Positions 35,571 through 44,784 of a stretch of 64,000 nucleotides of DNA are shown in pieces (the first letter of the stretch is position 1; every line of letters begins with the position of its first letter). Under the pieces are notes generated by a model, which was not told where the DNA came from, searched no databases, and worked only from the letters and a program-made list of their open reading frames with translations. This stretch comes from Candidatus Saccharibacteria bacterium UBA4387 (GTDB lineage Bacteria > Patescibacteriota > Saccharimonadia > Saccharimonadales > Saccharimonadaceae): contig DGRN01000010.1 of NCBI GenBank assembly GCA_002391075.1, positions 1 to 64,000 of the forward strand, given 5' to 3'. Position numbers and translations under genes: made by a program.

Positions 35571-37421
35571 CTAATAATCATAGCTATAATCAAATCCGTC
35601 GTCATAATCATAGTCGTAACTCGACCCCGAATCATAGTCATAATCGTAATCATAGTCATAACTCGACCCCGAATCGTAATCATAATCGTAGTCGTAGTCA
35701 TAATCGTAACTAGAATAACCCGAGTCATAACTACTCGACGATGTCCGATAACTTCCGCCACTGGTGCCACCCATTATCGCCATCAAAATCACCAGTATAA
35801 AACATATGAACACAATCGTACCGACGAAATTACCACGATTCCGCACTCTACTACTTTGCTTTACGGTCGGCCGCACATATCTATTCTTCATTCCGCTCGC
35901 CAAGCTTGCCACGTGCGAATAATTTCCGCCCATCGCAAACCTGCCGCGCTCGCTCAAATTCATCGAGTTGCGTCCCGACGACAGCGAACCAATCGCCCGC
36001 GCATCGTTCCGCCCACTAATCTCCGATGTCCACACACCATTACGCGAAACGACAAAACGGTCGCTCTTCTTCATATTCTCGATGTGGCTCTCAGTCTCAT
36101 TTTCGTGCGTATGCCGCTCCGCCCCACCACTCGAACGCAAAACCGTTTTAGGATAATTTATCTTATACTTTTTCGAAAGCCCACACATCACCATTCCAAA
36201 CACCCAAATCGGCAGCGAAATCGACGCATACATAATCACCAACACGCTCAAAACGGTATGCTTGCCCGCAATCGCCACCACCATCAGCACGATTACCGCA
36301 ATACAAGAAATCACGAACGCTCGCACAGTCGACTCTAGTAGCGATTTCTCTTTGTTCTTTTCGGCATTTCCGAGCGGAATATCGCCAACCACCTCACCGG
36401 TCCGGCCGTTCATCGCCACATAATAAATCCGCTTATCACCCGTCTCTTCCGGCCGCCTGTAGCTAAAAATCCAAACCGGCAAATACGCCGAGCGCCATTT
36501 CGTCCCTTTAATCCCCAGATGCTCACGATGCCAATGCAAACCGCGGTCATATTCCGCAATCGACTCTCGCATTTTCTGCCGCCCAACATCACCCGCCTGC
36601 AAAGCCACAACTTCCTTCACCGCCCTCCGGTTCGCGTCACGTTTCTCACTCGAAAAACCGCGCAAATAGCTCGGGTCCCACGCTACCGCATTCTCCGTAT
36701 CGAACGGCAAAATCGCATTAATCACATTGTTCGAGTTTACGAAAGTATCCTGATTTAATCTATTTGTTGAGGACTCAACCGTCAAATCATCAACAAATAA
36801 ATCAAACTCACGCTTCACCTCATAAGTATCCACCTTAAACGGCGGATTCTTACTTCCAGACGCCGTCTTTTCACCGTCGCCAAACGCCGTATAGACCGCC
36901 CGCACATCCACCACGAAATATGGAAAATAAACACCCTTCACATGTTCCGGCGTAAAATCACTCTTAAATTCCAGGTTCGCATTACTATACTCAGCGATAT
37001 ACTTTCGCATCCGCTCCACCGCCTCATCGTGCGGAATCGAAAACGGCAACACAAAATCCGGCACCGCCCCATTCGGAATCTTATTCTCCAATGTCAGCAC
37101 ATGCCTACACCAGTGGCAATCAACCTGCAAATTCTCGCTTGCATTAACCACTGCCTCGGCCCCGCAAGACGGGCACTTCAGCGTAATAATGACATCTTCG
37201 CTCGGAACGATATCTTCCGCGCCCGCGTCAACTTTTTCACCATTCAAGGACTCCACGCCACCAAACGCATTATTTTTTTGAGGCTCAAAAACATGCCTAC
37301 AATAATTGCATTTGAGTTTTCCCTGCGTAGCATCCAAAGACACGTCGCTAGCCCCACAATTGGGGCAGCGACGTAATTCTACTTCTACTTGCGCATCCGA
37401 TTCTGGCTTCTTTTTTGCCAT
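35571..37421 (-). CDS. Zinc-ribbon membrane protein (YdjG-like) with Asp/Tyr repeat tail
   Basis: 616 aa. Same layout as the next gene: RCPNCGAS...CNYC and CPSCG...CHWC ribbons, a soluble domain, RSAYLPVWIFSY block, two membrane helices (about 355-400), an internal Ser/Arg-rich linker and a third helix (about 535-555). The last 55 residues are almost only Asp, Tyr, Ser and Gly in DYDYDY runs, not found in its paralogue. After an odd number of helices that tail would be on the other side of the membrane from the ribbons. Lies 16 nt after the SPFH gene. Membrane-stress role by analogy with ydjFGHI. Confidence 0.85.
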   Translation of the reverse strand: MAKKKPESDAQVEVELRRCPNCGASDVSLDATQGKLKCNYCRHVFEPQKNNAFGGVESLNGEKVDAGAEDIVPSEDVIITLKCPSCGAEAVVNASENLQVDCHWCRHVLTLENKIPNGAVPDFVLPFSIPHDEAVERMRKYIAEYSNANLEFKSDFTPEHVKGVYFPYFVVDVRAVYTAFGDGEKTASGSKNPPFKVDTYEVKREFDLFVDDLTVESSTNRLNQDTFVNSNNVINAILPFDTENAVAWDPSYLRGFSSEKRDANRRAVKEVVALQAGDVGRQKMRESIAEYDRGLHWHREHLGIKGTKWRSAYLPVWIFSYRRPEETGDKRIYYVAMNGRTGEVVGDIPLGNAEKNKEKSLLESTVRAFVISCIAVIVLMVVAIAGKHTVLSVLVIMYASISLPIWVFGMVMCGLSKKYKINYPKTVLRSSGGAERHTHENETESHIENMKKSDRFVVSRNGVWTSEISGRNDARAIGSLSSGRNSMNLSERGRFAMGGNYSHVASLASGMKNRYVRPTVKQSSRVRNRGNFVGTIVFICFILVILMAIMGGTSGGSYRTSSSSYDSGYSSYDYDYDYDYDYDSGSSYDYDYDYDYDSGSSYDYDYDDGFDYSYDY

Positions 37422-37437
37422 CTATTGCGCTTTCCTT

Positions 37438-38748
37438 TTATTGAGCCGTCGGATCAATTCCGCTTGCACGCATTGCCGCCAAATCATCTTCCGACAATCC
37501 GCTCAAATCCTGAGCCGCTGGCGCTGCTGGCGCTTCAGGGGCTGGAGCTGGAGCGGCCGCTGGCGCTTCAGGAGCCGGTGCAGCCGGAGCGGCCGGAGCT
37601 GGAGCAACAGGAGCCGGCCCCGCTGGTGCTGCTGGAGCAGCCGGCATGCCACCAACTGGAGAAATCAAGCTACCAGTACCGCCCATCTGATTAATTGCCA
37701 TACCGATACCAAACATACCTTGCGCACCGCCATTTTCGCCGGCTGCCTTAAAGCCTTGCGCAATCGTAGCCTGCGAGTAAGCCGCACCAACGCGACCGCC
37801 GTCCGCAGCCAAAGCCTCGCCAATTGCACCCATCGATTCGGCCTGCGCCTGACCTTCGAGCGCGGTTTCGTTGAACTTGTCGATTTTCTCGAGCGAAGCC
37901 TGATCCCAGTCAAGGCCACGAGTCTCGATCGAAATAATGGACAAACCGTAAAGCGTAGCCCAGTGGAAGCCCTGCTCGACCGACGTATTCATATTCAATA
38001 CGAAATCCTGCATGCCAGCTTGGATGTCATCAATGCTCTTACCGCCTCTCGAATACTGCGAAAGTGCCGCACCAATCGAACCAACAAAGCCCGAGAATAA
38101 CGATTCTTCGACTGGTTGACCGTTCACGCCCATATCTTTCATGGTATAAACCTTCTTCGAAGTCTGACCAGTAAAGAAGCTCGGATCAACCATATTCTTA
38201 ACCGCCAAAATTGGATCAACAATCTTCACCGTATAAGTACCGTTGCAGGTTACCGCCAAGTGAATATTGCGATAACGCGCATCCTGATAGCGAATCGGAT
38301 TCGTCGTACCGAACTTCAAACCAGCGATTGGACGCAAGTTAACATAGAACGCCAACTGCTTATTGCTCGGCTGACCACCATACTTAAACTGTTGCCAGCT
38401 CTGACCAAACGTCGACGCAAAGAAACCGTCGCCAGCAAACAAGCTACGAGCTTCCGGCACATTCTCTGTCGTGTAGGTATAACGGCCAGCTTCAGCGATC
38501 ACTGCCGTAATGCCACCATTTTCAATCAAAACTAACGCCGTATTCTCTGGCACCTCAAAATTACTGCCATCAGAAATAACATAAGCATCTTCCTGACCAT
38601 CATTATTCGCACTGCCCTCTTTCTTCATTGGCACCGCGCGTGCAACAATAGTCTGCCCATCCATCTCAGCAGGTACAGTCATGTATTCTAGCCACTGATT
38701 CGCAAAACCAGCCTTGGCGCTATCGATTGCAGCTTTAATAAAACCCAT
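37438..38748 (-). CDS. SPFH-domain protein (YdjI-like)
   Basis: 436 aa. N-terminal block MGFIKAAIDSAKAGFANQW followed by an SPFH/band-7-like core (FEVPENTALVLIENG, GRYTYTTENVP, FGTTNPIRYQDARY) typical of YdjI/virion-core-like SPFH proteins. The C-terminal 75 residues are a low-complexity Ala/Pro linker (APAAPAPEAPAAAP) ending in DLSGLSEDDLAAMRASG, whereas YdjI proteins often end in a zinc ribbon. AAGGAGAA 4 nt before the ATG. First gene of a three-gene operon; divergent from the 38.9-kb surface gene. It likely recruits to stressed membrane with the zinc-ribbon proteins. No pspA was seen. Confidence 0.88.
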   Translation of the reverse strand: MGFIKAAIDSAKAGFANQWLEYMTVPAEMDGQTIVARAVPMKKEGSANNDGQEDAYVISDGSNFEVPENTALVLIENGGITAVIAEAGRYTYTTENVPEARSLFAGDGFFASTFGQSWQQFKYGGQPSNKQLAFYVNLRPIAGLKFGTTNPIRYQDARYRNIHLAVTCNGTYTVKIVDPILAVKNMVDPSFFTGQTSKKVYTMKDMGVNGQPVEESLFSGFVGSIGAALSQYSRGGKSIDDIQAGMQDFVLNMNTSVEQGFHWATLYGLSIISIETRGLDWDQASLEKIDKFNETALEGQAQAESMGAIGEALAADGGRVGAAYSQATIAQGFKAAGENGGAQGMFGIGMAINQMGGTGSLISPVGGMPAAPAAPAGPAPVAPAPAAPAAPAPEAPAAAPAPAPEAPAAPAAQDLSGLSEDDLAAMRASGIDPTAQ

Positions 38749-38832
38749 CGAGTTCTCCTTCTTTAAATAATTTATTTTAGTATATATTTTTTCCGCCTCA
38801 TCGTCAAAACACTAGCATTTTCTAAAAAACTA

Positions 38833-38884
38833 TTGACACGAAATATGCTCATGCTATAATAGAGTCACAAAAGGTCAAAATAAA
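38833..38884 (+). promoter_or_regulatory. Promoter and conserved leader of a surface-protein gene
   Basis: TTGACA (38833-38838), 16 bp including GCTCATG, TATAAT (38855-38860), then AAGGTCAAAATAAA (38871-38884), matching the leader at 19442-19455. Confidence 0.75.
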
Positions 38885-38898
38885 AAAGGAATATCAAC

Positions 38899-40065
38899 AT
38901 GAAAAAACTAGGCATTTTCGCCGCGGCAATTTCCACCGCAGCGGCCGGAATTATCGCTCAATCTGCAAGCGCTATACCGGGCACTATCTATATAAAAGAC
39001 GACAATCTCTACGAAGCACTCAAGACCAATGCAAGCTTCTACTTCATGCCTTACGGCAGCACAACATATACCAAATATACTCCAGGCTTCATCGACAAAG
39101 GTGGCGTTACGCCTATCTCCTCAGGAGAACCGTCCAGCTACGGCGCCATAGTCGACGAAATCATTCCAGATAAAATCGTCTTCGACTGCTCCAATGGCGA
39201 CCCACTAGCAAACGTCGAGAGCCTCGACAGCCTCCTCGACATCAACCTCGACGAAGTTGGCGTATGTAGCGATACTGCCGCCACGGCCATCAGAACCGCA
39301 TATGCCAACCTAGATCCTCAGCCAAGCACCAACCTGAATGTTTTCGTCAACACAGGCTGTACACTCACAACCCGCTTCATCAACACTCAGGGCGAAAAAC
39401 TTGCCGAAGACGATGTCTATGTCTCCAAGTGTGAAAATATCCAACAAGACGAAGTTCATGAGATTAAAACCTTCGATAACGCCAAATACAAATTAGTTGC
39501 AGGTGATTTCATTGGCGAACCAAGCGCATTCGTCTACTACCTCAACAACACGGAGGGCGAAAGCTCCAGGGCGGTCTTCCGAAGCAGCCAAGACACCGAA
39601 AACGACGAGGAGCTCTTCAGTGATTACTTCGACATGCAACCGATGGGCACCTGGAATGACCAAACCAACAAAACCATCATCTACACCTACGACCTAAACT
39701 TCAAGATTCCAACCGGTGATTACACCTACGAATCCGGCGAAAGCACCTCTTCGGCCGACGTCAAGCTCATCGACGCCAATGGCAACGAAACAGAATACAC
39801 CCTCCAAGACGTCGAAGACATCGCCGAGGCTCTCATGGGCGACGAAGAAGCCTCAATCGAGGTTGTCAACGGCGACATCACGATCCGCATCAACGGCGTC
39901 AAATACCTCAGCGTCAAGCCAGCCACTACGCCAGAAGCAGCCCCAGAAGAAGAAACTCCGGCCAACCCAAACACCGCCGACAGCTTCTCCACTACTCTGG
40001 TTGTAACGCTTGCCGCCAGCGTCATGCTCGGCCTCGGCATCGCCACTAAGGCTCGCCGCCGCTAG
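38899..40065 (+). CDS. Secreted surface protein with PNT-type C-terminal anchor
   Basis: 388 aa. Signal peptide likely cleaved after QSASA (about residue 25). The mature part has no recognised domain; a middle segment CTLTTRFINTQGEKLAEDDVYVSKC resembles a short MucBP-like strand pair, weakly. The C-terminus has a Glu/Pro spacer, NPNTADS, a hydrophobic helix and KARRR, matching the layout of the other two anchored proteins. AAAAGGAA lies about 9 nt upstream of the ATG. Leader shared with the 19.5-kb gene, so the two are probably co-regulated. Confidence 0.83.
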   Translation: MKKLGIFAAAISTAAAGIIAQSASAIPGTIYIKDDNLYEALKTNASFYFMPYGSTTYTKYTPGFIDKGGVTPISSGEPSSYGAIVDEIIPDKIVFDCSNGDPLANVESLDSLLDINLDEVGVCSDTAATAIRTAYANLDPQPSTNLNVFVNTGCTLTTRFINTQGEKLAEDDVYVSKCENIQQDEVHEIKTFDNAKYKLVAGDFIGEPSAFVYYLNNTEGESSRAVFRSSQDTENDEELFSDYFDMQPMGTWNDQTNKTIIYTYDLNFKIPTGDYTYESGESTSSADVKLIDANGNETEYTLQDVEDIAEALMGDEEASIEVVNGDITIRINGVKYLSVKPATTPEAAPEEETPANPNTADSFSTTLVVTLAASVMLGLGIATKARRR

Positions 40066-40085
40066 TCTATAGCGCAAAGCAACAA

Positions 40086-40116
40086 AATATCCCCAAGTCC
40101 CCTGGGGATATTTTTT
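40086..40116 (+). terminator. Rho-independent terminator
   Basis: AATATCCCC/GGGGATATT stem then T run. Confidence 0.88.
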
Positions 40117-40132
40117 GCCCTTCCCCACCATC

Positions 40133-40160
40133 AAAAAATCGCCCCGTCTCCAGGGCGATC
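40133..40160 (-). terminator. Terminator of ppa
   Basis: Minus strand GATCGCCC/GGGCGATT stem followed by six T. Confidence 0.8.
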
Positions 40161-40172
40161 TCCAAGCTAATC

Positions 40173-40703
40173 TTATTTATGCGACCAGCGCTTGATCGAA
40201 GCTTCGATAACTTCCTTCGCTTCGTCAACGCCAAAGAAGCCCTTCACCTTGGTCGTGCCAGGCTTCTTCAAATCCTTGTAGTGATTGAAGTGGAATTCAA
40301 TCTGCTCAAGCGTACGCTTTGGCAAATCTTCCAAAGTCTCAATCGCATCGCCATTATTGCGATCATCATCAACAACGCAAATAATCTTGTCATCAACTTC
40401 ACCATCATCGACAAACTTCATCACGCCCAAAATGCGCGCAGTCAAATAAATACCAGTCGTCAATGGTTGCTCGGTAATAATCAAAGCGTCAAGCTCATCG
40501 CCATCTTCGTCCAAAGTCTGCGGAATAAAACCATAGTTGCAAGGCTTCGCAAATGCCATCGGCTCAATACGATCGAGCATAAAGCAAGCTTTCGTACGGT
40601 CCCACTCAATCTTATGATTGCTGCCGGTCGGAATTTCTACCACGACATTCAACTTGCCGTTTTTGTAGTCACCTGGATCCAAAATCATGTTAAAATCTGC
40701 CAT
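40173..40703 (-). CDS. ppa: Inorganic pyrophosphatase (family I)
   Basis: Hydrolyses pyrophosphate, pulling biosynthetic reactions forward. 176 aa from ATG 40703, chosen because AAAGGAG lies 5 nt upstream and homologues start close to this point. Visible: VVVEIPTGSNHKIEW (phosphate-binding Lys), YGFIPQT, and the signature DEDGDELDALII holding the metal-binding aspartates, then DDKIICVVDDD. Divergent from gapA. Confidence 0.96.
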   Translation of the reverse strand: MADFNMILDPGDYKNGKLNVVVEIPTGSNHKIEWDRTKACFMLDRIEPMAFAKPCNYGFIPQTLDEDGDELDALIITEQPLTTGIYLTARILGVMKFVDDGEVDDKIICVVDDDRNNGDAIETLEDLPKRTLEQIEFHFNHYKDLKKPGTTKVKGFFGVDEAKEVIEASIKRWSHK

Positions 40704-40811
40704 TTTCACTCCTTTCTTCTCGCGATTAGCAGTTTTCATATACTATACCACATTTTTGTGTTATAATAAGCACAAACAATATCTAACATAAACATAGGAG
40801 AAAACATAAAA

Positions 40812-41819
40812 ATGGTTAGAGTTGCAATCAATGGCTTCGGTCGCATCGGCCGCAACGCCTTCAAAATTGCATTCGATCGCAATGACGTCGAAATCGTCGC
40901 CATCAACGACCTTACCGACAACAAAACTCTCGCTCACCTCTTGAAGTACGACTCCAGCTACGGTATCTACTCTCATGATGTTAGCTACGACGACGACGCA
41001 ATCATTGTCGACGGCAAGGAAATTAAAGCTTTTGCTGAAAAAGAACCAGCCAACCTCCCATGGCGCGACCTCGGCGTTGATGTCGTCATCGAATCGACCG
41101 GCTTCTTCACCGACCCAGCCAAAGCCCGCGCTCACATCGACGCCGGCGCTCGCAAGGTTGTCATTTCCGCCCCAGCCAAAGGCGAAGGCGCCAAAACCAT
41201 CGTTCTAGGCGTCAACGAAGACCAAGTCACCGTCGAAGACGAAATCATTTCCAACGCATCTTGCACCACAAACTGCATCGCGCCAGTCATGAAAGTCCTC
41301 GAAGACAACATCGGCATCGACAAAGCCATGATGACTACCGTCCATAGCTACACCGCTAGCCAAAAACTTCAGGATGCCCCAGCCAAAGACCTTCGCGAAG
41401 CTCGTGCTGCTGCCGAAAACATCGTCCCAACCACCACCGGCGCCAGCAAAGCCGCCGCAAAAGCCATCCCAAGCCTCACCGGCAAGTTCAACGGCCTTTC
41501 GGTCCGCGTCCCATCCCCAGTCGTTTCCCTCTCGGACATCACCGCGGTCACCAAGCGCCCAACTAGCAAGGAAGAAATCAACGAACTCTTCAAGCGCGCC
41601 GCTGCCGACCCATATTACCAAGGCATCCTCGACGCCACCGAAGAAGAATTGGTCTCCGTCGACTTCCGCGGCAACTCGCACTCTTCCATCGTTGATCTTA
41701 AACTCACTGACGTCATCGAAGGCACTCTTATCAAAGTTGTCGCTTGGTACGACAACGAATGGGGCTACAGCAATCGCCTCGTCGAACTAACCGCCGACTT
41801 CGGCAAATTAGGTAAGTAA
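40812..41819 (+). CDS. gapA: Glyceraldehyde-3-phosphate dehydrogenase
   Basis: Glycolytic NAD-dependent enzyme. 335 aa. Visible: VRVAINGFGRIGRN (NAD-binding), INDLTD (Asp-type NAD selectivity), SNASCTTNCIAP with the catalytic Cys, TTVHSYTASQ (His), and WYDNEWGYSNR at the end. A -10 TATAAT near 40765 and a leader with AGGAGAA before the ATG. First gene of a tight five-gene plus-strand operon; rpiB starts 3 nt after its stop. Confidence 0.98.
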   Translation: MVRVAINGFGRIGRNAFKIAFDRNDVEIVAINDLTDNKTLAHLLKYDSSYGIYSHDVSYDDDAIIVDGKEIKAFAEKEPANLPWRDLGVDVVIESTGFFTDPAKARAHIDAGARKVVISAPAKGEGAKTIVLGVNEDQVTVEDEIISNASCTTNCIAPVMKVLEDNIGIDKAMMTTVHSYTASQKLQDAPAKDLREARAAAENIVPTTTGASKAAAKAIPSLTGKFNGLSVRVPSPVVSLSDITAVTKRPTSKEEINELFKRAAADPYYQGILDATEEELVSVDFRGNSHSSIVDLKLTDVIEGTLIKVVAWYDNEWGYSNRLVELTADFGKLGK

Positions 41820-41822
41820 ACT

Positions 41823-42269
41823 ATGAAAATCATCCTCGGTGCCGACCATCGCGGCTACGAACTCAAAAACCAAATCATCGCCTGGCTCCAACAAGCCCGC
41901 ATCGATTATTTTGACGCCGGCGCCACCAAATTCGATGCCGAGGATGACTATAACGATTACGCCAAAAACGTCGCCCTCAGCATCCAAAACACACCCGCCG
42001 ACCTCACTCGCTACGGCATCTTGGTCTGCGGTTCTGCTCAGGGCGTCGCCATGCAGGCCAATCGCTATCGCGGCGTCCGCGCAGCAATTTGCGACGCGGC
42101 CGACCAGGCGGCAGAAACCCGCAGTCACAACGACGCCAACATTCTCTGCCTCCCTGCCGATCGCGTCGACATCGAACAAGCAATCCCAATCATCGAAACA
42201 TTTCTCCAAACCGCGGCTCTCACGGGCGAAAAATACCAACGCCGCAACAAAAAACTAGACGAAGAATAA
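41823..42269 (+). CDS. rpiB: Ribose-5-phosphate isomerase B
   Basis: Interconverts ribose 5-phosphate and ribulose 5-phosphate. 148 aa, usual size. Visible: MKIILGADHRGYELK, ILVCGSAQGVAMQANR (active-site Cys; GSAQG where most have GTGxG), RAAICDA, and RSHNDANILCLPA. Starts 3 nt after gapA; rpe follows after 4 nt. Confidence 0.95.
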   Translation: MKIILGADHRGYELKNQIIAWLQQARIDYFDAGATKFDAEDDYNDYAKNVALSIQNTPADLTRYGILVCGSAQGVAMQANRYRGVRAAICDAADQAAETRSHNDANILCLPADRVDIEQAIPIIETFLQTAALTGEKYQRRNKKLDEE

Positions 42270-42273
42270 AACT

Positions 42274-42924
42274 ATGGCAATCACAACAATCGCTCCAACA
42301 ATCCTCACCAACAATCCAACCGAGTACAAAACCTTGGTTCAAAGATATTATCCTTTTGCGCGCCGCGTCCACATCGACATCTCCGACGGCACTCTCGCGC
42401 AAAACGTCACCATCAACGAAACTGCCGTTTGGTGGCCAAAAGGCTGGCAAGTCGACATCCATATGATGACGCTCTCCCCCGCCCAACACATCGAAAACCT
42501 CATCAAACTTCACCCAAGTCTAGTTATTTTTCACGCCGAAGCCAACGACGATCTATTGCCAATCTTCGAACAGCTAAAGCAAAACAACATCAAATGCGGC
42601 GTCGCGATTGTTAAAAACGTCTACCCTGGCAACATCAAGCAGCTACTCAACGCCGCAGATTACGCCCTCATCTTCTCCGGCACGCTCGGCCAATACGGCG
42701 GCGAGGCCGACCTCTTATTACTCGAAAAAGTCGCCCTCATTCGCGACATCCATAAAACCATCGAAATCGGCTGGGACGGTGGCGCCAACCTAAACAACAC
42801 ACACATCATCACGCACGCTGGCGTCGACGTCATTAACGTCGGCAGCGCCATTTCGCGCTCCGAAGACCCAACCGCCGCCTTCAACGCCCTCAACAGCGCA
42901 ACCGAAAAGGAGTCTGTACTCTAA
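42274..42924 (+). CDS. rpe: Ribulose-phosphate 3-epimerase
   Basis: Converts ribulose 5-phosphate to xylulose 5-phosphate. 216 aa TIM barrel. Visible: IAPTIL at the N-terminus (usual IAPSIL), RVHIDISDG and VDIHMM (metal-binding His and Asp), IEIGWDGGANLNN and VINVGSAI near the end (phosphate binding). Several loops differ from textbook Rpe, so a related aldose epimerase such as allulose-6-phosphate epimerase is possible, but the operon favours Rpe. Its stop overlaps the next start (TAATG). Confidence 0.88.
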   Translation: MAITTIAPTILTNNPTEYKTLVQRYYPFARRVHIDISDGTLAQNVTINETAVWWPKGWQVDIHMMTLSPAQHIENLIKLHPSLVIFHAEANDDLLPIFEQLKQNNIKCGVAIVKNVYPGNIKQLLNAADYALIFSGTLGQYGGEADLLLLEKVALIRDIHKTIEIGWDGGANLNNTHIITHAGVDVINVGSAISRSEDPTAAFNALNSATEKESVL

Positions 42925-43877
42925 TGGCTCGCATCGTTACCGCAGGCGCCGCCCTACAAGACGTTTTCCTCATCGACCACGACGATTTCGGCACCAACAA
43001 ACGCGGCTACTTCAACCAAATCGAGCTCGGCTCAAAAATCGACATCGACCGCGTACATTTCAGCACCGGCGGCGGCGCCACCAATGCGGCCACCACTTTC
43101 GCCCGCAGCGGACATGAAACCATCTTCATGGGCTGCATCGCCAATGATCCCGCCGGTGAAGCCGTCATCGCCGCTCTTGATCGCGAAGGCATCGACAGTA
43201 GCTACGTCAGCTACGCTAAAAACATCCACACCGGCTACTCCGTCATTCTTCTCACTCCGTCCGGCGAGCGCACTATCATGACCTGTCGCGGCGCCAGCGC
43301 CAAATTCGACCACCTCAACCCCGAAGACCTCGAAAGCATCTATCCAGATTGGCTCTACGTCAGCACCATGCGCGGCAACATGAACATGCTCGATCAACTC
43401 TTCACCCGCGCCAAATCTCTCAACGCCAAAATCATGTTCAACCCAGGCAATCTCGAACTCGAACACCAAAAACAACTCCTCGGCCTTCTCCCCGACGTCG
43501 ACGTCTTACTCGTCAACAAAAAAGAAGCCCAAAAAATCGTCCAGGGTTCCTCCCTATCCGAACTCGCCCATCGCCTCCATAATTACTGCTCGCACGTCAT
43601 CATCACCGACGGCAACCAAGGCGCCATCGCTATCTCGCCTGACCTAGTTTACCGCCTCGGCCTTTACGAAGACGTCCCCGTCAAAGACGCCACTGGCGCC
43701 GGCGACGCTTTCGGCTCTGGCTTCCTCGCCGCCTTCGCAGCTGGCAAATCTTTCAAGGATTCCCTCATTTTCGCATCTGCCAACTCGACTTCCGTCGTCC
43801 AATACATCGGCGGCAAGTCCGGCATCATCTCAAACAAAGTCAAATTACATAACATGCCCATACAGGAGGTACGCTAA
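42924..43877 (+). CDS. PfkB-family sugar or nucleoside kinase
   Basis: 317 aa. Visible: FSTGGGATNAATTFARSG (PfkB signature 1) and VKDATGAGDAFGSGFLAA (signature 2 with the anion hole and catalytic Asp). Substrate not readable from sequence; ribokinase, adenosine kinase or a similar activity would fit the operon. TAATG overlap with rpe and with the following gene imply coupled translation. Confidence 0.9.
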   Translation: MARIVTAGAALQDVFLIDHDDFGTNKRGYFNQIELGSKIDIDRVHFSTGGGATNAATTFARSGHETIFMGCIANDPAGEAVIAALDREGIDSSYVSYAKNIHTGYSVILLTPSGERTIMTCRGASAKFDHLNPEDLESIYPDWLYVSTMRGNMNMLDQLFTRAKSLNAKIMFNPGNLELEHQKQLLGLLPDVDVLLVNKKEAQKIVQGSSLSELAHRLHNYCSHVIITDGNQGAIAISPDLVYRLGLYEDVPVKDATGAGDAFGSGFLAAFAAGKSFKDSLIFASANSTSVVQYIGGKSGIISNKVKLHNMPIQEVR

Positions 43878-44605
43878 TGGACGAAGCAGTCACAAAATGG
43901 CTCGAACAAATCGCCGACGAAAAACTTAACGCCGAAGACGTCGAACGCTCTCTGCGCTATGCCAGAGATCTAGAAGAAGGTCTCGCCAAAATCCGCACTT
44001 ACGCCCAAGGCGTCAGCATTTTCGGCTCCGCTCGCCTCAAGCAAAACAGCAAATACTGCAAACTCGCCACCAAACTCGGCTTCCTTCTCGCTCAAAACGG
44101 CCATCCAGTCATCACTGGTGGCGGCCCGGGCATCATGGAGGCCGCCAACAAAGGCTGCTACGAAGCCGGCGGCCGCAGCATCGGCCTCAACATTCAACTC
44201 GCCCACGAGCAGCACATCAACCCTTACGTCACCGACGAAATGGAATTCCACTACTTCTTCGCCCGCAAAGTCATGCTCACCATGTCCAGCAAAGTTTACG
44301 TCTTCTTCCCTGGCGGCTTTGGCACCTTGGACGAATTTTCCGAAATCCTCATCCTCATGCAAGAAGGCAAAATGCCAAAAATGCCTATGTTCCTCATCGG
44401 TAAATCCTTCTGGAAGCCGCTCGACAAGTATTTCTATGAAAAAATGGAGCGCCAAATGCACACCATCGCCAAGGGCGACCGCAGCATTTACCGCATTACA
44501 GACAACGTCGAGGAAGTCGTCGACGCCGCCAACCGCATCGGCCACCCGAGCATCTACGAAAACCTCTACGACTCCCACGCCAGCAAAAAATTCAAATCCA
44601 TCTAA
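43877..44605 (+). CDS. LOG-family nucleotide 5'-monophosphate phosphoribohydrolase
   Basis: 242 aa, TIGR00730/lysine-decarboxylase-like Rossmann fold. Visible: VSIFGSARL, VITGGGPGIMEAANKG and FFPGGFGTLDEFSE, the GGGxGxMEA and PGGxGTxxE motifs of LOG enzymes, which split nucleoside monophosphates into base and ribose 5-phosphate. As last gene after rpiB, rpe and a kinase it would supply ribose 5-phosphate from salvaged nucleotides. The TAATG start overlaps the kinase stop. The first 45 residues are an extra helical stretch. Confidence 0.9.
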   Translation: MDEAVTKWLEQIADEKLNAEDVERSLRYARDLEEGLAKIRTYAQGVSIFGSARLKQNSKYCKLATKLGFLLAQNGHPVITGGGPGIMEAANKGCYEAGGRSIGLNIQLAHEQHINPYVTDEMEFHYFFARKVMLTMSSKVYVFFPGGFGTLDEFSEILILMQEGKMPKMPMFLIGKSFWKPLDKYFYEKMERQMHTIAKGDRSIYRITDNVEEVVDAANRIGHPSIYENLYDSHASKKFKSI

Positions 44606-44616
44606 TCGCTCCCTCA

Positions 44617-44647
44617 AAAAACTTCCGCCCCAAAACGGAAGTTTTTT
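44617..44647 (+). terminator. Terminator of the gapA operon
   Basis: AAACTTCCG/CGGAAGTTT stem then T run. Confidence 0.88.
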
Positions 44648-44721
44648 GTTACTTTATCTAGTGCGGCACTTAGCGCAGGCTTCTTCGTAGCCTCCCGCCG
44701 CCGCTAATCTCCAGCAGTCCA

Positions 44722-44749
44722 AAATACCCCGCCACCCGGAGTATTTTTG
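44722..44749 (+). terminator. Second terminator-like hairpin
   Basis: AATACCCCG/CGGAGTATT stem then TTT, without a gene between it and the previous terminator. Confidence 0.55.
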
Positions 44750-44784
44750 TTCCATCCGCGTCTAAAATATCTTAAACTATTATT

